Source: Lachnospiraceae bacterium
GTDB taxonomy: Bacteria; Bacillota; Clostridia; Lachnospirales; Lachnospiraceae
Length of the DNA: 64,000 nucleotides
NCBI GenBank assembly: GCA_021203145.1
Contig: JAJQBS010000030.1
Span: 1 to 64,000, forward strand
Direction of reading: 5' to 3'
Part shown: piece by piece, positions 10,801-17,965 of the stretch
Position numbering within the stretch: position 1 is the stretch's first letter
Layout: every line of letters starts with the position of its first letter
Made by a program: the position numbers and the translations under genes
Notes under the pieces: generated by a model
What the model was told of the DNA's origin: nothing
The model's database searches: none
What the model saw: the letters and a program-made list of their open reading frames with translations, nothing else

Positions 10801-12368
10801 CCTGCCCAGCTGTTGCTTTCACTGAGCGTCAGGCCTACCGCCGTTTCCCCATCGTCTTCTGTGACCGGGTCACCACCAGCGTAGAGATACACCGTCACAT
10901 CGTCAGGACGGAGGCCATAATAGTCATCGTCATCATCCCAGACCTTCTCGACCGGAATATCCACAGTCTCCTCGCCGTAATAATTGACCACATAGAAGGT
11001 CACAGATGTGACCGAATCTGTCTCAGCCTTATCGCTGGTCAAATCAGTCAGGGCCTTGCTAGTCGTTGTTGCAGTCACATCGCCATTAGAATCATATGTA
11101 GTCAGCACATAGTAAGTACTTGTGCTCACATAATTCATCTCGGTTCCATCTGTTGTGGTGACACTTGTAGCCGGTGTATCCTCCACAACATAGTAATCTC
11201 CGACGTCTATGTTATAGAGGACGGAAGCCATTCCGCTGCTTGCAACAGTCAATGTCGCCGTCTGCTCAAGCACGTCATTCGACGTGTTACCATCATTTTC
11301 TGTGGCGTCATAAAGATAAATTTTGTAGTCTGTATCCTCGATCGCCAGCAAAGCTTTCGTCTCGCTGTCCCGAACCTCTTTGATAATCGAAATGGAGCCT
11401 CCAGTCATTTCCGCACTGATTGTAAAGTCCATACCGGATCCGGATCCCTGATACGTCTTGTTTGTAGTAGTCGACCAATTATTGGGCAGCCCCGGGCAGT
11501 TATTGTCACTGTCCCAATAACTGAACGTATCATAGAAGGTCATTACCACTGTGTAGCTTGCCCCGGTGTTACTATCCGAGAAAGTAACACTGGTAGTGAA
11601 CCAGAAGGTATAGTATATCGGATCGGACAGTGTACCGATCGGAAACTCTCCTTCAAACCGCACCTGCGCAACGCCGTCTGAACCTGAACTCCCGCTGGCG
11701 TTCATTCCATCGACGATATACGTATAATAATTATTACTGCTGTCAAACGCCGTCAGTCCCCAGGTATCTGTGGGGTTGCCATCATCGTCATAAAAATCAC
11801 TGTTTGACAAAGTAATGGTAGTCGTATACTCCTTGCCGTTAATGGTCAGCGATGCCGTCGGATAAAGAGAGAGATCAATATGATCAACCGTATAGCCTGA
11901 GTATTCTCCTGAAGAATCCCCTGAACTCTCTGTCTCACTGTATATCAGGTAAATATACGACATATTGGACATGCCCGTCCAGCTAATATTGCTATTATTG
12001 CCTGTCGTCCCATATTGCCATCCGCTGTTGCCTCCGTTGCCGTTGTAGCGAATGTATTCTGCGGCTGTACCACTGCTATATGTTCCTGTGCTAACACGTG
12101 CGCTCTGATAATACCAGGCAGCACTGTCCACTGTCACAGTATAGTTTGAAGCCAAAGTAGAAAGTGTCAGGTAACTGTTATTTTCCGTCCCATCAAATGT
12201 GTAGGGAGAGCTATCCGCACTTATGACAGCACTACTCAGCGTGTTTCCACTGGTATCCACAAAATAAACTGTAAAACTCTTTGAAGCAGTATAGGTATCC
12301 CTGTTGGATCGGTAGGAATAAGAATAGCTGAGAGTATCTGACGCATCTGACAGTGTCGCCGCCGTCAC
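1857..12368 (-). CDS. Giant surface adhesin, main part: Cna-B-like domains, about 10 DUF11/DUF7507-like repeats, C-terminal sorting-like signal
   Basis: 3503-aa ORF; repeated VSVGDxITYxIxYYNxxxTxATVTITDxLDxGVxFVSA units; Cna-B-like segments (VEKVWDDDDDYYGLRPDDVTVYLYAGG); C-terminus EEAVQTGDETPLAQYFALLLLALAIIVAEMFYLRRRERGARD. Confidence 0.9.
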   Translation of the reverse strand: MTAATLSDASDTLSYSYSYRSNRDTYTASKSFTVYFVDTSGNTLSSAVISADSSPYTFDGTENNSYLTLSTLASNYTVTVDSAAWYYQSARVSTGTYSSGTAAEYIRYNGNGGNSGWQYGTTGNNSNISWTGMSNMSYIYLIYSETESSGDSSGEYSGYTVDHIDLSLYPTASLTINGKEYTTTITLSNSDFYDDDGNPTDTWGLTAFDSSNNYYTYIVDGMNASGSSGSDGVAQVRFEGEFPIGTLSDPIYYTFWFTTSVTFSDSNTGASYTVVMTFYDTFSYWDSDNNCPGLPNNWSTTTNKTYQGSGSGMDFTISAEMTGGSISIIKEVRDSETKALLAIEDTDYKIYLYDATENDGNTSNDVLEQTATLTVASSGMASVLYNIDVGDYYVVEDTPATSVTTTDGTEMNYVSTSTYYVLTTYDSNGDVTATTTSKALTDLTSDKAETDSVTSVTFYVVNYYGEETVDIPVEKVWDDDDDYYGLRPDDVTVYLYAGGDPVTEDDGETAVGLTLSESNSWAGTFEDLPKYDDDNNEIVYTVAEESNLPSAYTSSVSGDITEGYTITNTLETASLTLNKKVNADSSIITSDILADLTFTFTVTGTNGELAKLESVADSNGNYWSVSGGVTKVTVPANGSVTLVDLPAGTYTVAETSSTITVDGYQYQWTVSGEDDVDVTAEDEAGITITNTITGTARLILYKYWVDESNAYYTRPDNDGEEFVVTITATNATDGKTYTYSTTGYTWDESSNTWTLVFDGVAAYDEKGVALTYEISENSGTADLSAYTFSGDATVTPAADRNVELTNTLKTTTVTVKKVVTEEDGTVLTTTDNQDNFRFALYTYVDEDGDGVVETAVSIGTSTISAGGTATFNEVPIGTLYLTEYLVGSHAHSYDTTVSVSGTGVSNVSNVKESYAYDSTESAYVKYHTVSFDVDGTGATVSVTVTNVEESVSVSLATLINGTKTFTGTDSATKTFNYTVNQSMENANADEDAGETVATGTVTVSTGDTNKAITWTIVQENAFVYTEVGTYTYVIYEEEETGTGSGGVVYDSTRYTLTVVVSKDDSNGELIATVSMTKNVENEDGTRTTSNVKSDTNSYTSFIAASTHSDNENVKDDTFTASFVNTYDASETSIILRATKTLVGRSLAEGEFTIEIQELDEGGEAIGDPVYRSNGSTGAFGYEIIFDTAGTYWYKVSEEAGTFDYVTYDTHYYIVTVVVEDVDGVLTVKETETTYYDANGRTQLGSTATYNSMFFRNYYSAKGEATLSAYKVLDGRDFSDDDEFTFMIEALDSSAPFVDESEYDVLTNSSGNRYITVTMTGAKLKALKSYYVNDDKTVAMSLMELVTFALDQDDVGSWEYRVTEVAPSGATENADGTYTLDDLTYDTQTYGHLITLTVTDNGNGTLSAKTSSTNDTDWNGDDVVDTSSAVIVNTFDAGIVDIYGRKTWVDGGATHTTNKDDVTLTLYYTTDTEITDSTAWKEYTDSYTVNWGTLYTNDWDILNLPQYDSSGNKITYKVVEENINGYTTTYSNGSEVYTDDYSSSDRFIITNTLEQKYVTLTGTKTWVDGGLDHNNETEITLTVTRNSESTSLTTLTQVEYPGTSVDGTYIVDWNGDVYSIYWYYDADAGEYVGLPKYDDSRYEYYYSVAETLSKTLEYNYTSSLEKDVDNYTFNFTNTRDAEDPEVTKEETTVNEGNATLDAISGYYDEVSVGDIITYEIDWYNGNNTEATVTITDPLDTGVDFVSASYGSLTLAAADTDEATGTDVTISYDADTHTVTWTIEADPFESGIVTLVVEVNENAKQVTTETTATVDNQATMTVTTTEENVYSTEIITNPLEDDEETAPTKGLVSVYDSNKEVNVTARDESGNLYVSVGDIVTYQIGYYNNTNSTATIYIIDTLDTGVTYRGANRNGVYYEDGTTIEIDGTEIVVPARSVLWTLTVSAFTGGYVRLYVTVNEDATAAENDYEVNGDGSLTYGTEDDTTASIANQATVYIGNSTASYTEVVEDPLEPEDKTEPEKTETNKELVDSSTDENTGTRTDEYEAVSIGAVITYEISYYNHNNTQATVTITDELDDDVSVVEGTISDNGVYDEEAHTITWTLTVDPLTAGTVSFQVQVLSTAVTEGSTENTVENQATVTVSTGDVENDVTQDTNIVENPVDDNPENPTKAVAASSAGASGANVSVGDEITYVIGYYNNYSKEKTVNIYDYLDDNVSFVSATDQNGDILDESVYDSTEHKVTWPEFTAAAYETGTVTVTVKVEDGAQKSTVKNTAWVQIGNNSYVETNEVTNPVDDDPEDPTKTETAINGKAVEAVSTDTDGTTNYEAVSVGDEITYTITYYNYYAVETDITITDQLDSGVEFVSATDRDGKELTADDVFESNDDTYVKWPVFTAEAYESGSVTLTVRVTEDAKTAGDGLSSEWADSTTVDNQASVQIGNDSAATTNIVTNPLTPDDPENPSKAIYYVEDEEGNVQTKTDGKNLYVSVGDKVTYTISYYNHNSTPATVTITDTLDDGVDFVSATDGNGNVVNKATAVAGTGTVVYDETNHTVTWTIENASPFTEGSVTLTVRVNDDAKTANQTYSAVDPTDPDVYYEFTYTEVASIANQAAVTIVANTSDTDTETDPEETEEPAYTNVPENPLESEDPVNPTKTISATSPSGYDADATINETTNTLTGSSVGIGSMITYVISYYNYNNTAADVTITDKLDAGVTYLDSSDNGVYDEATHTVTWTLENVTPLTEGTVTLAVQVNENAWIVGDDETTATVENTASVAINNDAAVDTNKVENPIDPDDPGDPEKAVSADSEAGVNGSAVNHGDQITYTIAYYNHTNTAVNVIIMDELDDGVDYVSSSNSGVYDEEDHTVTWTFEDVDAFTGGYVTLTVKVNSSTGETVENDADVYIGGNSATTNLVTNPVNDDPVDPVKTVEIDDNDGTTDDGDLVAVGDELVYTITYYNYLSYAATVIITDELDEGVDYVKSDNGGVYDSDIHTVTWTLEGVNAYTEGSVTLTVKVNENAKTLDTGDTTASVVNDALVEIGKDVGNTYSRMTNEVENPIESDAPVDPTKTVAVGSGNSVAVGDELVYTISYYNYNNTAATVTITDALDAGVDYVSSSPAGVYDTASHTVTWTLANVEAFTSGTVTLTVQVNRDATILADGETEGDVVNTASVQIGNAAAVDTNKVENPVPVEISEDATVTVTKTLTWDGVEITAEDYTFYVALYADEDCTTRMTEVKALTFENSASESVTFTGLEIGRTYYVSECEEDGTAILSGTISDGTLFAVTFDNDENSVTIADGMAAEITFENQFVEIPTGFYVQGYLTITKILLDADGSALASDAVFYAGIFTDSSYTTLAENVSTNIVELDLAADGSEGSEVSVTIDVAAAGDEDTVLYVTEVEIDEDGNVVPVADDASFGYTVSYSGSEVTLTSTDTEATVTITNKEIEEEEETESESETETETDTEEAVQTGDETPLAQYFALLLLALAIIVAEMFYLRRRERGARD
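2800..7330 (-). repeat. About ten tandem DUF11/DUF7507-like protein repeats in the adhesin
   Basis: Ten recognisable units, each beginning with xKxVxxx...V(S/A)VGD and ending in TNxVxNPxxxDDPxxPxK. Confidence 0.85.
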
Positions 12369-12400
12369 TGTCGGCTCGCTGTCGTCTACCGCGATGGTCG

Positions 12401-13210
12401 CTACGCCGTAGCTGGAGAATTCGTCAGCCTGAAAAAAGCCTCATCTGCTCCTAACTCGACTTCCGCGTCCTCGACCTCTTCCGCCACGCCGTCGTCAGTC
12501 AGATGATAGACCTTCGCCTCTTCCGCGGTCAGCTCCTGCTCTTCGTCCTCGGTCGCGATGTCGATGTTGCTGAAAGCTACCTCGACCTGGCCCTGCGGCT
12601 CGATCTCATTGCCATCCACATCGTAGAACGTGATGTTGACCACGATCGCGTCCACGACGGTCTGGCTCTCTTCGAGCTGCTCTTCTACCGCCGCAATAAA
12701 TTCCTCCGGGTCTGTCCGCTCGGCTGCCATGGTCACGCCCTCAGGGAATACACCCTCTCCGGCGGTCACGGTTACGAGAATACTGCTGAACTCATCGGTC
12801 TCTTCTGTCACCGCCTCCAGAGTCACTGCCGGCATGGAGACCGTTGCCTCAGTCTCAGTCTCAGTCTCTGTCTCTGTCTCCGTCTCGGTCTCTGCTTCTG
12901 CGTCCTCGGCCGTCTCCGCCTCGTCAGCGTCCGTATCAGGCTCTGCCTCCTCGGTGTCCGCTTCCGTCAGAGCTTCCGTTTCGTCCGCTTCGGTGTCGGC
13001 TTCCACGTCAGTCTCGTTCTCTTCCGCAGCGTCCGTGTCGGCCTCTGTGTCAGATTCGGTATCCGGCTCTGCCGCATCGTCAGATCCGCTCTCAGCGTCT
13101 CCCGTCTCTCCCGATGCAGAATCGCCAGTCTCCCCTGCGCCGTCTGACGAAGAATCCTGCGCGTCATTTACAGAAGGATCTGCCGGGTCTGTCGTATCAT
13201 CCCCAGGCAC
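12401..13210 (-). CDS. Adhesin N-terminal stalk fragment (acidic TE/DAE-rich region), in a different frame from its neighbours
   Basis: Acidic low-complexity ORF between the signal-peptide ORF and the main adhesin ORF; reads into the main ORF after a -1 shift at a T6 tract. Confidence 0.75.
   Translation of the reverse strand: MPGDDTTDPADPSVNDAQDSSSDGAGETGDSASGETGDAESGSDDAAEPDTESDTEADTDAAEENETDVEADTEADETEALTEADTEEAEPDTDADEAETAEDAEAETETETETETETETEATVSMPAVTLEAVTEETDEFSSILVTVTAGEGVFPEGVTMAAERTDPEEFIAAVEEQLEESQTVVDAIVVNITFYDVDGNEIEPQGQVEVAFSNIDIATEDEEQELTAEEAKVYHLTDDGVAEEVEDAEVELGADEAFFRLTNSPATA
12845..12900 (-). repeat. Hexanucleotide microsatellite encoding (TE)n
   Basis: Plus strand cagtctcagtctcagtctctgtctctgtctccgtctcggtctc. 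Confidence 0.8.
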
Positions 13211-13466
13211 CCCCCCCTACTGTCTCTCCTGCGGCCTGTGTCTCGGCCGGCTCGTCCTGCGCGGATGTCTCCTGGACATCATCCCCATCAGCAGCCGCTG
13301 CCTGCGTCTCTGCTTCTGTCGCGCTCTCGGTCACTGCCTCTGTCTCCCATTCGGAAGCAGCCACCGTGCCGTCATCCGCGAGCGTGGTAATGCCTGCCTG
13401 CTGGAATACCAGAGACAGAGTCAGCACCATCGCCAGAATCCGGCTGATTCTAGTTCTTTTCCTCAT
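13197..13466 (-). CDS. Adhesin signal peptide/N-terminus, truncated at a G8 tract
   Basis: MRKRTRISRILAMVLTLSLVFQQAGITTLADDG is a signal peptide; ORF ends ETVGGGAWG* right after GGGGGGGG; SD AAGGGG upstream. Confidence 0.8.
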   Translation of the reverse strand: MRKRTRISRILAMVLTLSLVFQQAGITTLADDGTVAASEWETEAVTESATEAETQAAAADGDDVQETSAQDEPAETQAAGETVGGGAWG

Positions 13467-13549
13467 ACTGTTGTTCCCCTTTCTTTGATTTCCCTATTAC
13501 TTTCTCCTCTGATCGTATAACCAAATGCATGGTCAGGATAGTGATTGCA

Positions 13550-13578
13550 ATTATATTATATTTTCCAGGAAAGTTCAA
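13550..13578 (-). promoter_or_regulatory. SigA-type promoter for the adhesin (TTGAAC-N17-TATAAT)
   Basis: Minus strand TTGAACTTTCCTGGAAAATATAATATAAT, about 85 nt upstream of the adhesin ATG. Confidence 0.7.
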
Positions 13579-13950
13579 CAATAATCCGGCGAACGGTCGA
13601 TTTTTCAGTTAAACGGTAAATTTTTTATGTTGCCTTCGAAAATGTGAGGGGTTTTATTTTTGGTTTCAAATAATTTGCATTTATGAATCGTGCTAAGATA
13701 TGCTTATTTTCGTAAATAGCCAAATTGTTTATTAATTAGTGATATTTGCTGTTGTCCCTGACGCTGCTCCTGATCCATTGGCTGCCGCTGGCGTTACTCC
13801 TGATCCATGGCTGATGCTGGCAGTCTGAGCGGGTCGAATGCAAAAAAAGCGTACAGGAGGGAGACTATCCCCTGTACGCTTGTTAATGCTTCTTTCAGCC
13901 TGGTCAGAATGGCAGCGTCCGGCCTGGTCTGCTCTTCGATCAAAAACCAT

Positions 13951-15042
13951 TCAACCAGCCATTGCAGCCAGCTTCCTCTCCAGTGCCTCGATCCGACTGT
14001 CTTTCTCTTTTAATTGTTCCTGCTGTTCTTCGATCTGACCCTTATACTCTTCGATCTGAGCCTTATGCTCTTCGATCTGACCTTTCTGCTCTTCGATCTG
14101 ACCTTTCTGCTCTTCGATCTGACCTTTCTGCTCTTCGATCTGAGCCTGCTGCTCTTCAATCATATACTGTACGGTATTTCTGTCCATTTCGCGCAGCGCT
14201 TCTGAAAAATATCCCATAATATCCTCCATATTCCCGCACAGCTTATAGACATCATGATACAGCTCCCGGAAATGCGGATACTGCCGGATCAGAAGTTCGA
14301 TCATCTCCGGGGCATCCTCGCACAAAAATGTCAGCCATGCGTCAAGTTCGCTTTGGATACCCCTATTGTGCAGAATCTCGCGGAAAATGTCAAGCGGAAC
14401 ATAGACATATTCCTGCGGCATATGGATTGAAAGTCCTGTGTCAAATTTCGTCTTCCCATAGTGGATGTACTTGTCTGGAATATCCCTGCATTCGATCGGA
14501 CTGTTCTCAAAAAGAATGATCGTGTAGACATCCTTAATATACCGGTACGAAAATTGTATTTCCTGGGATTTCTTGTCCGTCTTCACACGCTGGTACTGGC
14601 GGAGCAGCAGATCCGCGGAATAGCAGCTGCTCCTCTGCCCTGGAAACGCGTAACCGATCTTCTGCATCTCAACATTAGCGATACTCCCGTCCTCCAGCTT
14701 TACTACAATGTCCATGGCAAGCAGCGTATCCTCCGCCGCCATCCGGCTCTCGTTCGGCAGCACCTGGAGGATTTTGACATTCTTTTTGAGCAGGAGAGAA
14801 AGGAATTTTTCCAGACGCTCCGGGTGAATGTCCGGGTTCATCACCTGCTTGAAGAAGGGGTCGTACAACAGCTTGCAGCCCTTCACGCCGGTGCAGAAGT
14901 CCAGAAATTCCTTCTGTTGATCGGAATCCCAGCTCTTGTAGAGCGCTTCCAGGGCCGGCTTCTGGCTGATTTCCGTCAAGACCTCCTGTTTGGTGCGGAT
15001 CATCGGAAAGTACTTTTTCAAAATCTGTTTAGTCATACACAT
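13951..15042 (-). CDS. Rpn family recombination-promoting nuclease/putative transposase with C-terminal coiled-coil repeats (363 aa)
   Basis: MDIVVKLEDGSIANVEMQKIGYAFPGQRSSCYSADLLLRQY core; paralog of 59454-60569; C-terminus of (IEEQKGQ)n heptads. Confidence 0.85.
   Translation of the reverse strand: MCMTKQILKKYFPMIRTKQEVLTEISQKPALEALYKSWDSDQQKEFLDFCTGVKGCKLLYDPFFKQVMNPDIHPERLEKFLSLLLKKNVKILQVLPNESRMAAEDTLLAMDIVVKLEDGSIANVEMQKIGYAFPGQRSSCYSADLLLRQYQRVKTDKKSQEIQFSYRYIKDVYTIILFENSPIECRDIPDKYIHYGKTKFDTGLSIHMPQEYVYVPLDIFREILHNRGIQSELDAWLTFLCEDAPEMIELLIRQYPHFRELYHDVYKLCGNMEDIMGYFSEALREMDRNTVQYMIEEQQAQIEEQKGQIEEQKGQIEEQKGQIEEHKAQIEEYKGQIEEQQEQLKEKDSRIEALERKLAAMAG
14029..14160 (-). repeat. 21-bp tandem repeats encoding (IEEQKGQ)n in the Rpn C-terminus
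   Basis: CGATCTG recurs at 14031, 14052, 14073, 14094, 14115 and 14136 (21-bp period). Confidence 0.9.
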
Positions 15043-15399
15043 ATCTCCTTCATGTTTTTGATTTATATCATGATTTTATGTCCGATGATTGCCAAATGCA
15101 AGGAACATATTTATAAGAAATAATTAACTTTTTATTAATATACTTGCTGTATGTTGCGTCTTTGCCATCAAAATAGTGCCTTTTCTGGTTCCTCATTCCC
15201 GCTTTCTTCATTCGAAAAGCTGCTGAAAAGCCGGGAGTTTTTCAACATCCATCTCATAATTTACTCTTTAGGAGTAAAATCTTGCGGGAAGTTCAATGTC
15301 AGTCTTGTCAGGATTACAGGAAAATGAATCAGCAGAGGGTTTTCAATTTGTGTAATTGATAGTAAAATAAATGAAAATGCAGAAAGGAAGGTAACAAAA

Positions 15400-15615
15400 A
15401 TGGAAGACTGGTTAACCAGAGCATCAGACAAAGCTGCAGATAAAGCCACCGCTGAAGCTACTGCTAAAGCCGCAGAAACGTTGGTAACTACCGTTGATTC
15501 TCTTATGAAAAATGAAGGGTTTTCAATAGAACGCGCCTGCCGTGCTATAAATTCTACCGTGGCAAAATATGAGTCAGCAAAAAAATTCCTGGCTGATTCT
15601 GTGGAGGCTGTCTGA
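15400..15615 (+). CDS. Orphan Rpn C-terminal domain protein (RpnS-like, 71 aa)
   Basis: MEDWLTRASDKAADKATAEATAKAAETLVTTVDSLMK... closely matches the last 79 aa of the 615-1535 product; AGGAAGG SD retained at 15385-15391. Confidence 0.65.
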   Translation: MEDWLTRASDKAADKATAEATAKAAETLVTTVDSLMKNEGFSIERACRAINSTVAKYESAKKFLADSVEAV

Positions 15616-15654
15616 TTTTGTTTGAATGCACATTGGTGTCTGGCACCATTACAC

Positions 15655-15690
15655 AAGCAGGGCCAGGAGTATGCCCCCTGGCCGGTTCTT
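15655..15690. terminator. Hairpin GCAGGGCCAGGAGTATGCCCCCTGGCC, relative of the 1761-1794 hairpin
   Basis: Imperfect inverted repeat followed by TTCTTTG; lies between the orphan ORF and the 3' end of murA. Confidence 0.55.
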
Positions 15691-15728
15691 TGTTATGTTA
15701 TGATTTTCAGAAACGAGAACCGACTGCC

Positions 15729-17021
15729 TCATCCAATCCGCAGGCGGAATTTCCTTGCTTCTTTTTCGCTGTTGATCTTCTCGATTTCGGCGCCCAGGCT
15801 TCTGAGCTTTTCCTCAAAGCTCTCATAGCCGCGCTGGATATAGATGATGTCGTCGATGATGGTGATACCCTCGGCGGCGAGTCCGGCGATGACGAGCGCC
15901 GCTCCCGCGCGCAGATCCAGTGCGTTGACGCGCGCGCCGGAAAGCTTATCCACGCCGGTGATGATGGCCGTGTTGCCTTCTACCCGGACGCAGGCTCCCA
16001 TGCGGGTCAGCTCATCCATGTAGCGGAAACGGTTGTCAAAGATGCTCTCTGTCACGATGCTGGTGCCCTGCGCCAGAGCCAGGGTCACGCCGATCTGCGG
16101 CTGCATGTCGGTCGGGTAGCCAGGATAAGGAAGTGTCTTTACGTTCGTGCTGCTCAGACGCTTTGAGGCTACGACGCGTACCGCGTTGTCAAACTCCTCC
16201 ACCTCACAGTTGATCTCCAGAAGCTTGGCCGTGGTCGCCTCCAGATGCTTCGGGATAACGTTTTTCACCATGATGTCGCCCCGTGTTGCGGCGGCTGCGA
16301 ACATAAAGGTGCCGGCCTCGATCTGATCAGGGATGATAGAGTATTCGGTCTTGTGGAGCTTCGCCACCCCGCGGATGCGGATCACGTCAGTACCGGCGCC
16401 GCGAATGTTGGCTCCCATGCTGTTCAGGAAGTTCGCCACGTCTACGACGTGGGGCTCGCGGGCGCAGTTTTCAATGATGGTGTAGCCTTCAGCCATCGAT
16501 GCGGCCATCATGATGTTGATCGTCGCGCCGACGGATACGGTGTCCAGGAATATATGGCTGCCGTGCAGGTGGTCTGCGGTCGCCACGATGTAGCCGTTCC
16601 GGATAATTACCTTTGCGCCAAGAGCCTTGAAGCCTTTGATGTGGAGGTCGATGGGCCTGCTCCCGATGTTACATCCGCCGGGAAGGGGCACTTCGGCCTT
16701 TTTATATTTGCCGAGGAGGGCGCCGATCAGATAGTAGGACGCCCTGATTTTTTTGATATATTCGTAATCGACACTGACATCGCCGATGTCCCTGCTGTTG
16801 ATCATAACCGCATGGCGTGTGACACGGTCGACCCGCGCGCCAATGCTCTCCATCGCTTCCAACAGGACGTTGATATCTCTCACATCGGGCAGGTTGTCAA
16901 TCAACACTGTGTCGTCCGTCATGATGGATGCGGCCAGGATGCCGAGTGCCGCATTTTTTGCGCCGGAGATCTCCACCTCTCCCGCCAGTGGATTCCCTCC
17001 TCTGATAATATACTGTTCCAT
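15729..17021 (-). CDS. murA: UDP-N-acetylglucosamine 1-carboxyvinyltransferase
   Basis: 430-aa MurA: SGAKNAALGILAAS, PLPGGCNIGSRPIDLH with active-site Cys. Confidence 0.95.
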   Translation of the reverse strand: MEQYIIRGGNPLAGEVEISGAKNAALGILAASIMTDDTVLIDNLPDVRDINVLLEAMESIGARVDRVTRHAVMINSRDIGDVSVDYEYIKKIRASYYLIGALLGKYKKAEVPLPGGCNIGSRPIDLHIKGFKALGAKVIIRNGYIVATADHLHGSHIFLDTVSVGATINIMMAASMAEGYTIIENCAREPHVVDVANFLNSMGANIRGAGTDVIRIRGVAKLHKTEYSIIPDQIEAGTFMFAAAATRGDIMVKNVIPKHLEATTAKLLEINCEVEEFDNAVRVVASKRLSSTNVKTLPYPGYPTDMQPQIGVTLALAQGTSIVTESIFDNRFRYMDELTRMGACVRVEGNTAIITGVDKLSGARVNALDLRAGAALVIAGLAAEGITIIDDIIYIQRGYESFEEKLRSLGAEIEKINSEKEARKFRLRIG

Positions 17022-17359
17022 AGAACACCTCTGCTATCTTTTATTCATACTCCCTGTCTGATCCATGGCAGACCGTGTCTCTGCCGGAAATCTGTGCTTC
17101 CGGCACGCAGAATACAGGACACTCTGCTTTCCGATCCTGTATCCGTTTTCCGCCTGCCAGATGGTAATATTAAGGCGATTTTCCGGTTCCCCTCTTCCGG
17201 AAAATGAGCGAAATTAGTGTCAGTATACCACATTTTTATCAATTGTAAACAAAAATTCACAATTTAGCAATTTTTCGTCACAATGAACCAAACGTTTGTT
17301 CCTGCACCAGATAATACCTGCTCATAGTATCACCCTTCATAGGTTCTCATTTTGCTTAT

Positions 17360-17965
17360 TTAACATTTCACTGTCCGGTTCGGATTTTTACGTGTTTTTT
17401 TCGCATCTTTCCGCACACTGAATCCAAAGCTTCCGAGGTTTTCGCCGAGGGAATAGTAGGAGCCGTGCGAGTAGACCATGAGATCTGCGTCGTTCAGACG
17501 CAGCCGGCCTTTGTCGTCCAGATAGCGGCTGTCGACGTCGACGCTCAGGACATCGGATAAAAACATGTGATGGGAGCCGAGCTCGATCATGTCCCGGACG
17601 CGGCACTCGATGTTGACAGGGCTTTCTTTAATCAATGGGGCGGATATTTTTGAAGCGGGGGCTGCGGTCAGATGGGTCTCCCTGAATTTGTCTACGTCGC
17701 GGCCGGAGCGGACGCCGCAGTAATCCGCTGCGCGGGCAAGCTTTTTCGTTGTCAGGTTGATGACAAATTCTCCCGTCTCGCGGATGATGCCGTAGGAGTA
17801 CCTCTCCGGCTTTATGGAGATGGATACCATCGCCGGCGAGCTGCAGATGGTGCCCGCCCAGGCGACGGTGATAATGTTCGGACGCTCGTCCGGCCGGGCG
17901 CAGCTGACCATTACGGCCGGGAGAGGGTAAAGCATGTTGCCGGGTTTCCATGTTTCTCTTGCCAT
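17360..17965 (-). CDS. Flavin reductase family protein
   Basis: METRQ-frame ORF 17360-18094; likely start MARETWKPGNMLYPLPAVMVSC at 17965; ITVAWAGTICSSPAMVSISIKPERYSYGIIRETGEFVINL. Confidence 0.85.
   Translation of the reverse strand: MARETWKPGNMLYPLPAVMVSCARPDERPNIITVAWAGTICSSPAMVSISIKPERYSYGIIRETGEFVINLTTKKLARAADYCGVRSGRDVDKFRETHLTAAPASKISAPLIKESPVNIECRVRDMIELGSHHMFLSDVLSVDVDSRYLDDKGRLRLNDADLMVYSHGSYYSLGENLGSFGFSVRKDAKKTRKNPNRTVKC

Noticed and set aside
12503-13520. Plus-strand Ser/Val-rich ORFs (SVSVSVSVS, 214-296 aa)
   Set aside because: Antisense translations of the (TE)n microsatellite region of the adhesin.
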